Shown here one piece after another: positions 43,979 through 55,344 of a stretch of DNA of 64,000 bases (positions are counted from its first letter, which is position 1; every line of letters starts with the position of its first letter). The position numbers and the translations under genes were made by a program. The notes under the pieces were generated by a model, which saw nothing but the letters and a program-made list of their open reading frames with translations, was not told the origin of the DNA and did not search any database. Source of the stretch: Paraconiothyrium sp. Pb-2020 (lineage: Eukaryota; Ascomycota; Dothideomycetes; Pleosporales; Didymosphaeriaceae); contig JAJUBI010000007.1 of the NCBI GenBank assembly GCA_022419385.1, positions 963,768 to 1,027,767 on the forward strand. Direction: 5' to 3'.

Positions 43979-44973
43979 CTAGCTGTATTCCCCGTTATCC
44001 TCGCCGTTGCAATCGCGCACCTCACGGGTTCGCGGTCCAGCAACGCATAGAAAGTTGTTTCGCTACCATTCTCTGTCGGCTATAAATCGATTCATCTATC
44101 GGCGTCACCGCATAACTGAGCGGATGCATCTAGGGGAGTTTCTTTACATTTACATTCTATTCGTTGACACCATGCGGTGTTCCAGAGTTTTCGGCATTGC
44201 GGTTTTACATCTCCTTTAGTGTTTTTTTGGGAAAGGAAAAGACCATATGATTACCCCCTCTCAGGAGGACGAACGCTGCCAGGCGTGTCCATGTTTTGTG
44301 CGCGATCCAGTTGCTAGACTGGCGCTTTTCCTTGATGAAGAATAGTGGGCGATGACAGCGATGCAAATGACCTTCGTTGGACTGTGCATGGGATTTGCAT
44401 TGAGTGGAGTTGATCGGAATTTGCATGCCGGGTTGGCTGCAACAATTGCATGTGGCAAAGACCTAGAGAGCTTGCTCTAGTCGAGTTGGGAATCGAAGAC
44501 ATGATTGAGGTCAAGCCTGGACGTGCTTGCTACATCACTAGCGTTCAGTGTTTACACAAAACTTTACATGATTATGCTATCATTCAGAGACCACTTGCCC
44601 TCCTTAGTCATTGGTAGCCGGAGCAATTGCTTCCAGTAGCACTGTCACCTTTATCCAACAGGCCGGCAAAATGTCCTCACTCCTGCCACGCAATTTCAAT
44701 CTGATATATAGGGCCCTGGTCTACGCAACCGACTTTAACTTTGAGCCATCGTACTACGTACGCCCAACCCTGCTTAGCGGCCAGTACAGACCCTGGCGAT
44801 GTCGCAATCGCGTAGTCCGCACGCTACTGTCCTCAAAGATCAACATCACAATCCCATGTCTACATGCCCCTTCCCGACTTAACTGGTCTTTCCTCTCAAT
44901 CTTATAGAATATTCAAACACTGAATCCCAAGCCTTTGATTCATATTTCAAACTCCAGCACCTACCTACCCAAA
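43979..44973. other. Intergenic, no gene seen
   Basis: Small ORFs only. The last 100 bp are pyrimidine-rich, consistent with the leader of the methyltransferase gene. Confidence 0.4.
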
Positions 44974-46061
44974 ATGTCCCAAATCCACCCCCAAGCAACC
45001 CGCGGCTTCCACGCCGCGAACCTGTACGAGACGCATCGCCCCTCTTACCCCTCCTACGCCATATCCGCTCTCCTCTCGCGCATCCGCGTCGCCGGCGTCC
45101 CCGGCGCACGGCTCGTCGAGCTAGGTGCTGGAACGGGAAAATTTACTTCCCTGCTTGCTGCACGGCCCGAAAAGTATGAGATCGTAGCTGGCGAGCCGCA
45201 TGATGAGATGCGCGGGGTATTGGAAGGGAAGGCGTTGCGGGGTGTGAAGGTTGTGGATGATCGGGGCGAGAACTTGAGGAGCGTAGAGGAGGATTGGGCT
45301 GGGGGTGTTGTGATTGCGCAGGTATGTTTTGATTCACAAGTCAAGGATCAGAGAGGAGGGAGCTGATGGTGCAGGCGTTTCATTGGTATACAAAATCGTT
45401 ATGCTGGCGTGTAGGACGCAGTTGATGAGGGTAGGTTCGCGACAGTTGAGACGCTCAAAGAGATTCGAAGAGTGCTGCGGCCTAATGCTGGCGGGTTGGG
45501 TATGATTTGGAATGTGGATGATTGTGTGTTTGGACTTCCCTATACTTATCCTGGATAACTCTTGCTGAGGATGCGCAGTCAACGCGCCCATCGATCATAC
45601 GCCGACAACGCCTTACGAATCGCGGCTCAAAGCCATCATTCGGAGTCTGCCTAATCCCGTCAATTTGTACCGCGAGCTGAAGTGGAAAGACGTGCTTCTC
45701 CCAGAGCAACAGCAGCTTTTTCAATGGCCGCTAAAAGAGGAAGAGTTGCCGTATGAGATAGCGCTGTCGCGAGAGAGTATTTGGGAGAGATTTGCTACGA
45801 TGTCGCAGGTTTCGGGTTTGAAGGGGGAGGAGCTACAAGTATGGGATATTTCTAGGAGTTGAGGGTGTACTGACTATCATAGGCGATGAAAGACCAGGTT
45901 TATAAAGCTTTGAGTGGGGTCGATGTTGAGGAAGATGCGCAAGGACACATCAAATGGCACGGTAGAGTACGTGCTTGACACCAACATACACTTGGCTTGA
46001 CCACATCCATTGATTCTTGTAGACTGTCTGGTACTGGACATTTCCAATCGCCGACCGGTGA
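44974..46061 (+). CDS. Class I SAM methyltransferase (Methyltransf_11 type), six exons
   Basis: Exons 44974-45321, 45375-45385, 45435-45523, 45579-45838, 45883-45966 and 46023-46061 sum to 277 codons including stop. All introns are GT-AG, 44-56 nt. The N-terminus HPQATRGFHAANLYETHRPSYP is typical of fungal TAM/CrgA-like methyltransferases. Motif I ELGAGTGKF is at 49-57 and motif II acidic residue is in VAGEPHDEM. Exon 2 is only 11 nt and, with its neighbours, rebuilds the conserved AQAFHWFA motif. GLGMIWNVDD follows. The last exon encodes TVWYWTFPIADR. The acceptor is unknown. The gene is followed on the same strand, 540 bp away, by a CmcJ-like oxidoreductase. Confidence 0.85.
45375..45385 (+). 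other. 11-nt microexon of the methyltransferase gene
   Basis: The exon GCGTTTCATTG is flanked by a 53-nt intron (45322-45374) and a 49-nt intron (45386-45434), both GT-AG. It supplies A-F-H and two bases of W in the AFHWFA motif. Skipping it would shift the frame. Confidence 0.75.
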
Positions 46062-46604
46062 GATAGGTGTTGGCGATCTTTGCGCAGTGTAACCTGAGGA
46101 CCTGTAAAAGTCTAAGTAAACGCGTCAGTAGATCGACGCTTGCATCAGATGCTAACCGAAAAATTGGGAATTACAGGTCCGCCCTTGACCAGTCTTACTA
46201 TACCTTCCAAACCCGAGCTCTAACGTATGCAGTCAGCATTAAGGCGATTCTACAAATGCTTCAAGTTTTCACCATCATGGCGTTCGGTCTTCAGATATGG
46301 ATTGAGCTGTGCTAGAGCGATTATATCACTATGAACAGCAAACTATTCATTGCATCGTTGTTTGACTGTATTTTTCATACCAAGTTCTCTGGAAAGCCAA
46401 AGCCGAGTCATTGAATCAATCGCCAATGGAAACCAACACACCGCCACCAACAAGAGTTGTGACTCTCAGCATGTTACTCAAGCCGAGAAAATCCGCTATA
46501 GGTTTTAAAGAGCCTACTAATATGCCGATGCAAGCGTAGTTACTAGATTCTCTTCCATCTCTCACACTCCCTCTACATAGGATACACATAAACAACAGGC
46601 CAAC
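46062..46604. other. Intergenic, no gene seen
   Basis: This is the 3' flank of the methyltransferase and the promoter of the CmcJ-like gene. Nothing was recognised. Confidence 0.4.
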
Positions 46605-47453
46605 ATGGGATACGCAACAGCACAGTTTTTTGCCGGCACTAAAGATCACGAACCCGCTTTCCTAGACTACGCCACAGGACAGTCGAATCTTCTTCCCGCT
46701 GTGAAGCAAAATATTCCGCTCACTGACATCCGCACACTGAACTCACAACCCACCCTTCTATCTCGGGGTTTCCAACTTGCAGCCTTCCCTTCCACCATCT
46801 CCGAACAAGCCTTCCTCCCCACTAGCCAGGCAGCCTCCTCCATCCTTAACGAGATTACAGCGTACTACCACGAATGTGAATCCCTCGTGGCCAACTTGAC
46901 CGGTGCCATCTCTGTCCATGCCTTCCACCACCGCTATCGCCAGCAACAGAACCCTCCAGCACTCGACGCCGAGAAAATAAAGACATACACCACGACCCCA
47001 GTCCCGGATATCCACATCGACAACGACTTCACCACCGCTCATGCGCACCTCACGCGCATCTTACCCGCCTCAGAAGCCCCGCACTGGACATCACGTCACT
47101 GGGCCATCATAAATGTCTGGAGTCCTCTCGCGCAAGTCCACCAAATGCCTCTCGCAATCCTCGATCCCAGCTCTACACCTATCCATGCTACAAGTCTTGC
47201 GGAGCCGGTGTACACGAGGGGAAACTATAAGAGTCATATCAGGGCATTGAGGTGGCATCCTGAATACAAGTTCTATTACGCGAGTGCGATGGAGGAAGGG
47301 GAGGCATTGTTGTTTGTGGATTTTGACAGCACGAGGAGATGGAGGTTGGGTGGGGTGGCGCATGGCGCAGTGCAAGAAGTGAAGCCAAAGAGTGAAGTAG
47401 ATGCACCGTTGAGGAGGAGTGTGGAGGTTAGGTGCTTGGTGTTGTATGACTGA
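46605..47453 (+). CDS. CmcJ/NvfI-family (GA4-desaturase-like) oxidoreductase
   Basis: This 282-aa single-exon protein fits the fungal family annotated as CmcJ-like methyltransferase, GA4 desaturase or AsaB. Members act in secondary metabolism or are of unknown function. Family landmarks are the N-terminal YATAQFFAG type beta strand, NVWSPLAQVHQMPLAILD at 170-187 (family pattern N-x-W-x-P-L...P-L-A-x-x-D), and the late block HPEYKFYYASAMEEGEALLFVDFDS, followed by GVAHGAVQ. In most members the last block has D-E before LLF; here it is GEALLF, a minor variation. The reaction cannot be stated from sequence. It lies downstream of and parallel to the class I methyltransferase. Confidence 0.8.
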   Translation: MGYATAQFFAGTKDHEPAFLDYATGQSNLLPAVKQNIPLTDIRTLNSQPTLLSRGFQLAAFPSTISEQAFLPTSQAASSILNEITAYYHECESLVANLTGAISVHAFHHRYRQQQNPPALDAEKIKTYTTTPVPDIHIDNDFTTAHAHLTRILPASEAPHWTSRHWAIINVWSPLAQVHQMPLAILDPSSTPIHATSLAEPVYTRGNYKSHIRALRWHPEYKFYYASAMEEGEALLFVDFDSTRRWRLGGVAHGAVQEVKPKSEVDAPLRRSVEVRCLVLYD

Positions 47454-49309
47454 GACGGAGGAGAGGCCGTGTGGACGGTGATAGTGGTTCTATGATAAGG
47501 AGACGGCTCTTTCACAGTATTTCCTCAGGCGCTGCATCGACGGTGAATTCGACGGAGATGCAGGTGATTTCCCAAGCTACCGCGGAATGACTTTCTTCTC
47601 AAACAAGTTGTGCGCGCCCTTCATCTGAAGTTCTCTAATCCGCAAACCAACCGGTAACGACGCAGAGTGGGAAGGAGCTGACGTAGCAACAGCCGGCAAC
47701 TTGCAGCTCGCTCAGGCTCGACCGCGTGTGTTGATTGCATACTTTCTATTTTCAATTTCTACGTTTTCCCTAGTCGCGCTTATACTCCATACACTATCGC
47801 CTCACCGGTAGAAGCTCCACAATCCCATCCACCAGTACTACAAGAACGCGTGGTCCAGTGGTGAGACGCCCCTACCAAACGACGCAGCACGTCCATTCCG
47901 GCACAGGGTCTCCGCAGCTCGGGTCCATATTAATCGGGTAAATGACAAGAACGAACACTGGAGTAAAACTTGGGGGGTAAGACTGGGAGGATAAGAACGG
48001 TCATCGAGCATTGCAGGATCAGGGTCGGCGTTGCATGATGGGGGAGACGGTGGTTTGTTACCACCTGCGTTCGGTGTTCCTATTTGTCAATGTAGGTACA
48101 TCAATACTTCAGAGGAAGCGTACGGTTTTCTGTCGACATGTTCAGAGAGAAAACCTGAATACGTTTCTAAGACGAGTACTTATGGATTAGAATGTATTGA
48201 GGAGAAAGCCATTCTGTGAGTAGCCCTAGCCCTCTCTAAGAGTATCGTGATCGTAAGATACATTCCTTTGTTAGCAGTAATACGCCCACCTAGGCATGAA
48301 TGCAACCGAACAGCCTTTCCCACATAGACTTTTTGGGCCTAACTAAATGACCACACACGCTAAACGCAGTCAGATTTGAAACAATGCTTTCCTCGTCACC
48401 CAACCCTAAATCCTCGCCCGCCTGCGTTTGAATGCTCTTGTTGAAGGTGCAGCGCACAGTTGGTGAAGATGCGTGAGGGGTGTGGCTACAACGCCAGAGA
48501 GAAAGGTTCTGGCGTGCGGGCCTCGTACTACTAAATCGCGGGTCCAGAAAAATGTCTATGGAGAAATAGAAGGCGGAGGCGATATATATTGATGTAGGTG
48601 GCCTCTGCTCTGATAGTCCATTGGCTGGTGAGGTAAAGTGGTGCATATTTGTTTGCTTATAACAATGACAGACATTTGACGCTAGAAGAAGGAAAGTATG
48701 TCAGCCAAAGAACCGATGTATCAATCCTGTTACGTTTCTGGGTTTTGGTGACCCAGGTGTCATGTCGATATGACATAGACCACAAGGAGCATTTGAACAA
48801 GAAGACCGATAACCGTTGCACATGATGAAGCAGCTGCTTGCCTAGCATGAGATCACTTGGCTAAGCTACATCATCATATCTAGGTGCATGGTATAGCGCA
48901 GAACACAAGCATGCCACTATGCAGCTCCACCAGGCCATGTTGTACTTGATACAGTATTATATGCAACCTCTGACCGCAAAACGCGGGAATAAAGTCAAAG
49001 ACAGAGGGTGAGGTACGCACGGCCATAGGCCGTGCCAAACGAGCAAAGACCAGGCCAGGTTCTGATATCCAACCGGCGACGCGCCAAAACAAACATCGAA
49101 GCTTCGAGTCGGGAAGCAAGTTCTAGAAGGACAAACGCCAGTTCGCGGTGTGTATGGTCGTTAATTACGTGCTCGATTTTGAGTTTGAATCCTATAGCTC
49201 TTTCATTGTAGATTGGGGTGCGCCAAGGTGTCTCTGTGGGTATTACTTGCGCTCGTCGTAACGGTGCCGAGCATAGAGATCACCCCAAAGCGCTCTGCTG
49301 TCGCCATAG
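47454..49309. other. Long intergenic stretch, no secure gene
   Basis: The best ORF is 118 codons at 48290-48646 (-), which has no recognisable features. An A-box-like TGGTCCAGTGG at about 47851 lacks a matching B box, so I do not call a tRNA. Confidence 0.4.
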
Positions 49310-51071
49310 TCACAACTCATCATCTTCTTCCATCTTGGTTTCTACAATGCTGGGAGTCGGAACATTGCCCTCGGAGTTGCCTCGCTCCTTCTGTGCTTCT
49401 GCCAAGGTGGCACCCAAGCTCTTGCGGACGCCTTCATCGAAGCCGGGTAACGATGCACGCTGCTTCTTGAACGGCGAGCCAACACTGGTTTCCGACACGA
49501 GGTCTGGGACTGAAGATTTAGGGGCCGATGTTGAGTCAAGATCGCTAGCTGATACGGGCGTGCCTGATATTGGGGATCCTGAAGCGCCGCGGTTTGCAGA
49601 CTCTGCTGTCCGATTAAGCGGCTCGGCGGAATGCTGGCGTTTGAGCTACACAATGTGAGCAATGCTGCTTAGCAATATACTTTTCTATTGCACCGACCTT
49701 GATTTTCCGAACGCCCTCCTCGAGCTCGCCCTCACGCCGAGCGTCTTCGGGGGACAATAATCCTTTGCCGCTCGGATCTTTGTCTTCTTCATCTTCCGCC
49801 TTTATCTTTATATCGTCGTCATCGTCGTCATCGGCATCGCTGTCCATAGCATCTTCGCTTCGCTTCCCTTTAGCATCCTTTTTTGAAGATTCCCTGTAGC
49901 CAGCGAAGTTCTTTGTGCCTGTTGTGGCATTTAGCGGTTTCAGAGCACTTAGGTCTAGACCCCCAGACTTCCTCCTTGGGGTTGCTTCCGCGGCCTTCTT
50001 CTTCTCCGTAGCGAGAATTCCCATCTTCTGAAGCTGGCCTGCCATGTGTGAGTTTTGTTATATGCGATGACTGCATTGTCACTTACGTTCTCCGCGGTAC
50101 AAGAAGGTGAACACCGCATATGGCTTATCGGGAGGATCAATGCCCGTCACTGTCTGTGTGCTGATCGACTTAGGATCCAGTGTCTTCGGCTTCGCAAAGC
50201 TCGTCGTGTGATCTACATCCTCGCCTTCGCCGTTCTGAACGTTTTCGTCGTCGTCATGCGCATCAAATTGCGGCGAGTATTCACCGCGCTTGATCTCGCC
50301 ACTAGCGAGGACGCGGAAGAGGGCGACCTTGATCTGCCCTGCGGCTTCAGGCTGTGGCGGTTCATCATCTGAGTCCGAATCTGAGGTGAAGAAGTCATCG
50401 TTCCCTGAAAGTGATTCCACAGGCGCGTCCTGGTTCTCGCCGTATCGCAGCACACCGTTACTCTCACGTCGTGACTTCTCCTCGATGGCCTTCTCTTCAC
50501 GTCGCTTCCTTCGCTTCTTCTCAAGGCGTTGTTTCCGTCGCTCGATCGTAGCGGCAACGTCCTTGCCTTCCAGATCCAGCCCATTAAGCCATCGCTCCAG
50601 CCCGACTTCACGGAAAAGAAATTCCCGCTCCGCCAGTCCGCCACCTTCTGACGCCGGGACACTGACCCAGCGCGAGTTGACCCATGTCTCCTCTCCACGC
50701 CGCAGAAGCGTCGCTACTTCCTCTTTCGCTCTACCGTCGAAATATATGTATGCGGCGATGGTCTCGTTCGGCGACGAAGTAAGGGGCTTGTACGGCGCGA
50801 TCAGCTTATTGCCACCAAGACCAGGCGCTCCGCCGACAAGTTGTGGTCGTGGGTGCGGGTCGTCGGGCGTCGCTTTCGGGGTCGAGTAGGGTACGTGAAG
50901 ACCCGGGGTGAGGAGCGTTATCGAGATAGCGAAGGTAGACTGCTCCGGTTTGGTGGCGCCGGTAGGGACTTTTGCAGGTGGCACTGGTATGTACGAGGTG
51001 ATGCGTTGGGCCCTAGTTTGCTTCTGTATCGAGTACTCGGGGAGTGGGCCATTCGGAGTGTCTAAGCTCAT
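49310..51071 (-). CDS. Conserved fungal protein of unknown function (DUF7918-like?)
   Basis: Three exons: exon 1 from 51071 to about 50097, exon 2 from about 50049 to 49698, and exon 3 to 49310. Junctions are phase-consistent (RGER/QLQKMGIL and RKIK/LKRQHSAEP). The N-terminal half is beta-rich and contains YIYFDGR and a basic helix RRKQRLEKKRRKRREEK. It ends in the conserved block DPPDKPYAVFTFLYRGERQLQKMGIL. The C-terminal half is acidic and Ser/Pro-rich, with DDDDDDD and FKKQRASLPGF. The PYAVFTFLYR...LGIL-type block recalls the fungal DUF7918 family; this is from memory and not certain. A nuclear location is plausible from its basic and acidic tracts. Confidence 0.75.
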
Positions 51072-52166
51072 GTTAGGAAGTAAGGCGCAAATGTGGGCTG
51101 GGGCTCTTCACGTATAGAAACAGCCTGTCAAGTGCACAGTCAGTCAAATTGTTCAGCTCCCTGCTAGGAGTACACGTACCAAGCCCAAGAAGCAAGGCAT
51201 CTTGATTGTAAGGATACGACTAGGCTAGAGCGTAGTCGAGGGGTAGAGCGACGAGAAAGATTTCACGTGAGTTTGACAGCAGCGTTCGGCACAGCAGCGC
51301 CAAGAACGGGTTATGCGTCTCGCGGTTGCTGGGGTGGGAGTGATTGTGCAGCTATCGGACGGGCGCCTGGGCTGTATTATTGTATCGACGAGGGGATACG
51401 GTGAGCGGCAGACCGCAACGGGTACTCCCGCGGGGCTAAACCACAAGATCCGAGCCTTGGCGCGCGGTGATTGTCGAAGGTCGGCGGGCTGGCAGTCTCA
51501 GGGCATGTCTAGCTCGGGCAAACTCTTTGTGTGCGGTCTGGTGTGGATTGCAAGTTGTTGTCGAAGACAGAAGCTCTGCAGGTGTGAGACGCTGCAGCCA
51601 ATCACGCCTCGCGTCGCTAACCGCACCCCGCATTGCCGCCTGTGTCTTTGCTTCTGTCCTAAACGCCCGCGTATGCTACCTATCGTACTTTGGGAGAACT
51701 GCGCCTACTATTGATTCATTCGAAGGACGATTGTCTAACAGGCTTCATACGCGTGTCTGACGTGATGTCAATCTTCCGCAACCAACCTGTGGAAATACAG
51801 ACACATCATAGCCTGAGGCCAGGGTTCGCTGATCTCCGATTATACTACAACGTCATCGGATAGTCAGAGGGATTCGACCTCGTCTTACTGTTCGACCGTC
51901 TATTTGAGAGACGAGTCAAGCATCGATCTTCTGACGCTGGTGGTTGGTTTCACCCACCTCCGACAGCAGGAGGAATTGATAGAGTCGGTTACCTCGCATT
52001 AATGATCTTCCACGGCTCTATCGTTAGAAATAGCTATGGAGCCTGTTCCGTTATCCTACATATGAATACATTTTTATACACATCTCAAGGCTTGTCACAG
52101 TGCAATCCACCACACTCGAGGCAGCGTATCCATAGTCTGGCATGCCTCCTGCTTCCGATATGCAAA
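51072..52166. other. Intergenic, no gene seen
   Basis: This lies between the 5' end of the DUF-like gene and the 3' end of the HAD gene. ORFs of up to 133 codons (51313-51714, +) show no protein features. Confidence 0.4.
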
Positions 52167-53239
52167 TCAAGGTTCTTCGCCCGACCTGGACCTGTCTTTC
52201 CGAGCTTTCCGCCCGGGACGCTCACCAGTCCACTTGTTCTTCGGATGCCAATTCACCAACTCGTCAAGACCGTTCACTACCACAATCTTCTTCCTTTCTC
52301 CATCCTCCCCTCCGACCCACTTTGTCTGAAGCGGAGTCTTACGTTCAACTTCTGCTCTCCATTCCTTTTCCGAACCGTTTCGATCAATCAACACAGAATG
52401 CCAGCCTGCCTTCTCCGCACCGATGTAGTCATGACTGAGCGAGTCCCCAACGTAAAGTCTCTTGTAATCATCGATTGGACCTATGGATGCCGAAGAAGCC
52501 GCTAAGATATCTGTCGCGGCATTGAAAATGCGGCTGTCGGGCTTTTCGTAGCCTACGTCGTAGGAATGAACGACAAAGCTGATATCTTCTGCCTCGGCGA
52601 TATGTTGAATACTTGAGCCTATGCGCCTAGGTTTGACATTGAGGCCCAGTGATGATAGAATTGATGGGACGCGGTCATCGGAATTTGAGATGACTCCAAC
52701 GACCGTCCTGTCCCATTTCCAGGGGCTTCCAGATGACGCTTGGGCACGAGCTTCTCTAAGTATATTGAAGAAGGCTTTGGCGTCTGGGAACAGGTCATAT
52801 CCTTCTGAGCTGGAGTAACGCTTCAGAAGCTCCGATATGAGGGCATCCGGAACTTCTTGTTGGGGTTTCAGAAATGGGAGGAATGTCGCGCGGATGACCT
52901 TCATTCTGTTAGTGAAAAAGTTGATGTAAGAGCCCAGCATGAACGTACGTTTGCCCACCATTTCTCCGCTCCCAAGCCTGTGGCTTTTCCATAGTTCGGG
53001 TTCTCGGCTGATTGACGCTTATATGCTTGTTTGAAAGATTTGTACACTGGCTCATAGTCTTTTGCGCTCCATTGCTCAATAGGCTTTGCGCTTGTACCAT
53101 CCGCGACACAGTCAATACCTGCACGTTGCGCTGCAAATGCATACGCTGCAGGTACCGCTACATTAGGCTTGTATAAAGTATCGAATGCATCGAAGCACAA
53201 CAAGAGATTCCTGCGTGCCAATGGCCGTGTAGCTTGCAT
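52167..53239 (-). CDS. HAD-superfamily hydrolase (HDHD3/REG-2-like)
   Basis: This is a two-exon gene of about 343 aa, probably a phosphatase acting on a small metabolite. Motif I is LCFDAFDTLY (nucleophile Asp17). As in HDHD3 relatives, the third position of DxDxT is not Asp. Motif II is VGVISNSDDR (Ser/Asn), the motif III Lys is probably in YEKPDSRIF, and motif IV is VGDSLSHDYIGAEKAG. The single intron (about 52905-52949) starts GTACGT after WWAN and ends before VIRATFLPF. The C-terminus is a basic tail. The gene is divergent from DPM1 with only 150 bp between start codons. Confidence 0.9.
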
Positions 53240-53389
53240 GCTTGGATATAGGTAAAGGTTGGTAGGTGTATTTGCGGCGCCGAAAGGGGTAAGGGTGATG
53301 GTCCGAGCTCCAATTCACTAATAGTAGGGACACCTCAACCACAACCTCAGCTGCGCGGAGAAGAGCACCGGAGCACAACGACAGACACA
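53240..53389. promoter_or_regulatory. 150-bp bidirectional promoter, HAD hydrolase/DPM1
   Basis: The two start codons are 150 bp apart on opposite strands, so the core promoters and both leaders must overlap or abut here. Confidence 0.6.
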
Positions 53390-54188
53390 ATGCCACCAAA
53401 ACAGAGTAAGAACAAGTACTCGGTGCTTCTACCGACGTACAATGAGCGCCGTAACCTTCCTATAATCACCTGGCTGCTCAACAAAACGTTCACGGAAAAG
53501 TACGTGGCTTCTCCTCTCTTCACAAACAAGCCATTGAAGACCCAATCCGCTTCTGACACGCCTCTACAGTGATCTCGACTGGGAACTCATCATAGTCGAC
53601 GATGGGTCCCCCGACGGCACCCAAGAAGTCGCCGCGCAGCTCCAAAAGGTCTACTCCCCGCACATCCAAATTCGCGCCCGCGCTGGCAAGCTCGGCCTCG
53701 GCACTGCCTACGTCCATGGCCTGCAGTTCGCGACCGGAAACTTCGTCATCATCATGGACGCCGACTTTAGCCACCATCCCAAATTTATCGCCGATATGAT
53801 TCGCGTTCAGAAGGAGAAGAACTATGACATTGTGACTGGCACGCGGTATGCGGGCAACGGAGGCGTCTACGGCTGGGATCTCAAGCGTAAATTTGTCTCG
53901 AGGGGCGCGAATCTGTTTGCAGATACGGTGCTGAGGCCTGGTGTGAGTGACTTGACGGGCAGCTTTAGGCTCTATAAGAAGGAGATCCTGGAGAAGGTCA
54001 TTAGAAAGACGGAGAGCAAGGGGTATACTTTTCAGATGGAGATGATGGTGCGCGCCAAGGCTATGGGCTGCACTGTCGCGGAGGTCCCGATCAGCTTCGT
54101 CGATCGGCTGTACGGCGAGTCGAAGCTTGGTGGTGACGAGATTGTGGAGTACGCGAAGGGCGTGCTAAATCTGTGGCTGAAGGTTTAA
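53390..54188 (+). CDS. DPM1: Dolichol-phosphate mannosyltransferase
   Basis: Dpm1 makes dolichol-phosphate-mannose from GDP-mannose and dolichol phosphate at the ER for N-glycans, O-mannosylation and GPI anchors. Exon 1 is 53390-53499 and exon 2 is 53570-54188, giving 242 aa. GT-A family motifs: LLPTYNERRNLP, IIVDDGSPDGTQE, then the metal-binding DADFSHHP, and SDLTGSFRLYKKEIL. The protein ends shortly after the catalytic domain at LNLWLKV, with no C-terminal membrane helix. It therefore belongs to the human-like class that relies on Dpm2/Dpm3 partners, unlike the S. cerevisiae enzyme. Confidence 0.97.
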
Positions 54189-55344
54189 GAGGGGCTTTGC
54201 ACGGCGTTGGCGTTGGTTGGATACGGGCAGCATTGGAGCTGGATGGCTGTTAAAAGATATCCGTGAGGTAGGCAAAGGTGAGACTAGGTTCGCTTGCTTT
54301 GCCATGCTTCTTTCCAAGATGCATTTCCGATTCCTTGGTTCTTTTGGCACCTCGATTTTCTAATTGAAGCATCTGCCTCTCGTTCTTTCCTCACTTACGC
54401 TCAGTTCTCCCTTATGCGTGGCATGGCGTCATGCACAAGTTTCTCAGTCGTCAGCAAAGCTCTACACCACATACATGGCTCACTTCCACTCTCACTCTGA
54501 TATAGAATTGCTAAGTAATCTCCTCGGCGCCCGGTTGCGCGCCAAGACGTCCCGTTTGACAGTCACGAGCTTGCACAGCTGATATCATTCACGAGCTTCG
54601 CCTCAGGCTGCTCGATGACTAGCACACGGTCCACGACGTCCACTTCACACTTCTCAACGCCTACCTCGCGCTTCATGTTATCCCTATCACTAGCCTCAGG
54701 ACTTTTGTCTTGCAATCCGCGGCTTCTGGCTCTTTGCCCTTGAACGCCTTGATCTTCAACCGCCACAATCACGATGGCTCTTTCTACCAACGCCGAAGGG
54801 GGGCCAACTACGAAGCTATAAGTACGTCGCATGCATCGCGACTTGTGTATTGCCTATCCTGAGAGGGAGGTCACGGGCACTTCGGACTCAGGGGGCACGC
54901 ACACGTGGAGCAATCCAACGAGCAACCGGTTCGCATGACTCCGGCTCCTCCGGCCCGTTAGTCGGATAGACACGTTTATCGCGGGACAGTCTAGTAAAGT
55001 TGTCATAGTGGATCATCAAGCTGGATCAATCAACACAACGAAGAGTGTGCTTTCGGTTTTATTCATCTCGGGCCAGCACGCCACGCTGAGAAAGGAGTAC
55101 CTCTTCTATAACTTAAAAACTTAGCGAATGCGACGTGCTTTCGAGCGTGGGCTCAGGACGGTCAACAATTGGAGCTTTTTAGACTAGCTAGGGGTTGCTC
55201 GATGGTGGTACTGTCAGCTCGAGGTTTGCGCCCCGTGCGCAGCTTTATTATTATCTATACTAGACCAATCTATACCGATACTCGCATTGTGTCCATGCAC
55301 AACACAGTTTATGCACGGCGGATTGGTCTTCTTGCGCGAGCGCG
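54189..55344. other. Intergenic between convergent genes, no gene seen
   Basis: ORFs such as 54563-54832 (-) and 55169-55447 (+) show no recognisable features; the latter overlaps the 3' end of the hydrolase gene on the other strand. Confidence 0.4.

Noticed and set aside
45386..45415. Frameshift or 29-nt intron in the methyltransferase
   Set aside because: A normal 49-nt intron ending at 45434 together with an 11-nt exon restores the frame and the AFHWFA motif, so no error needs to be assumed.
47848..47925. A-box-like TGGTCCAGTGG suggesting a tRNA
   Set aside because: No GGTTCGANNCC B box follows at tRNA distance, and no cloverleaf can be drawn.
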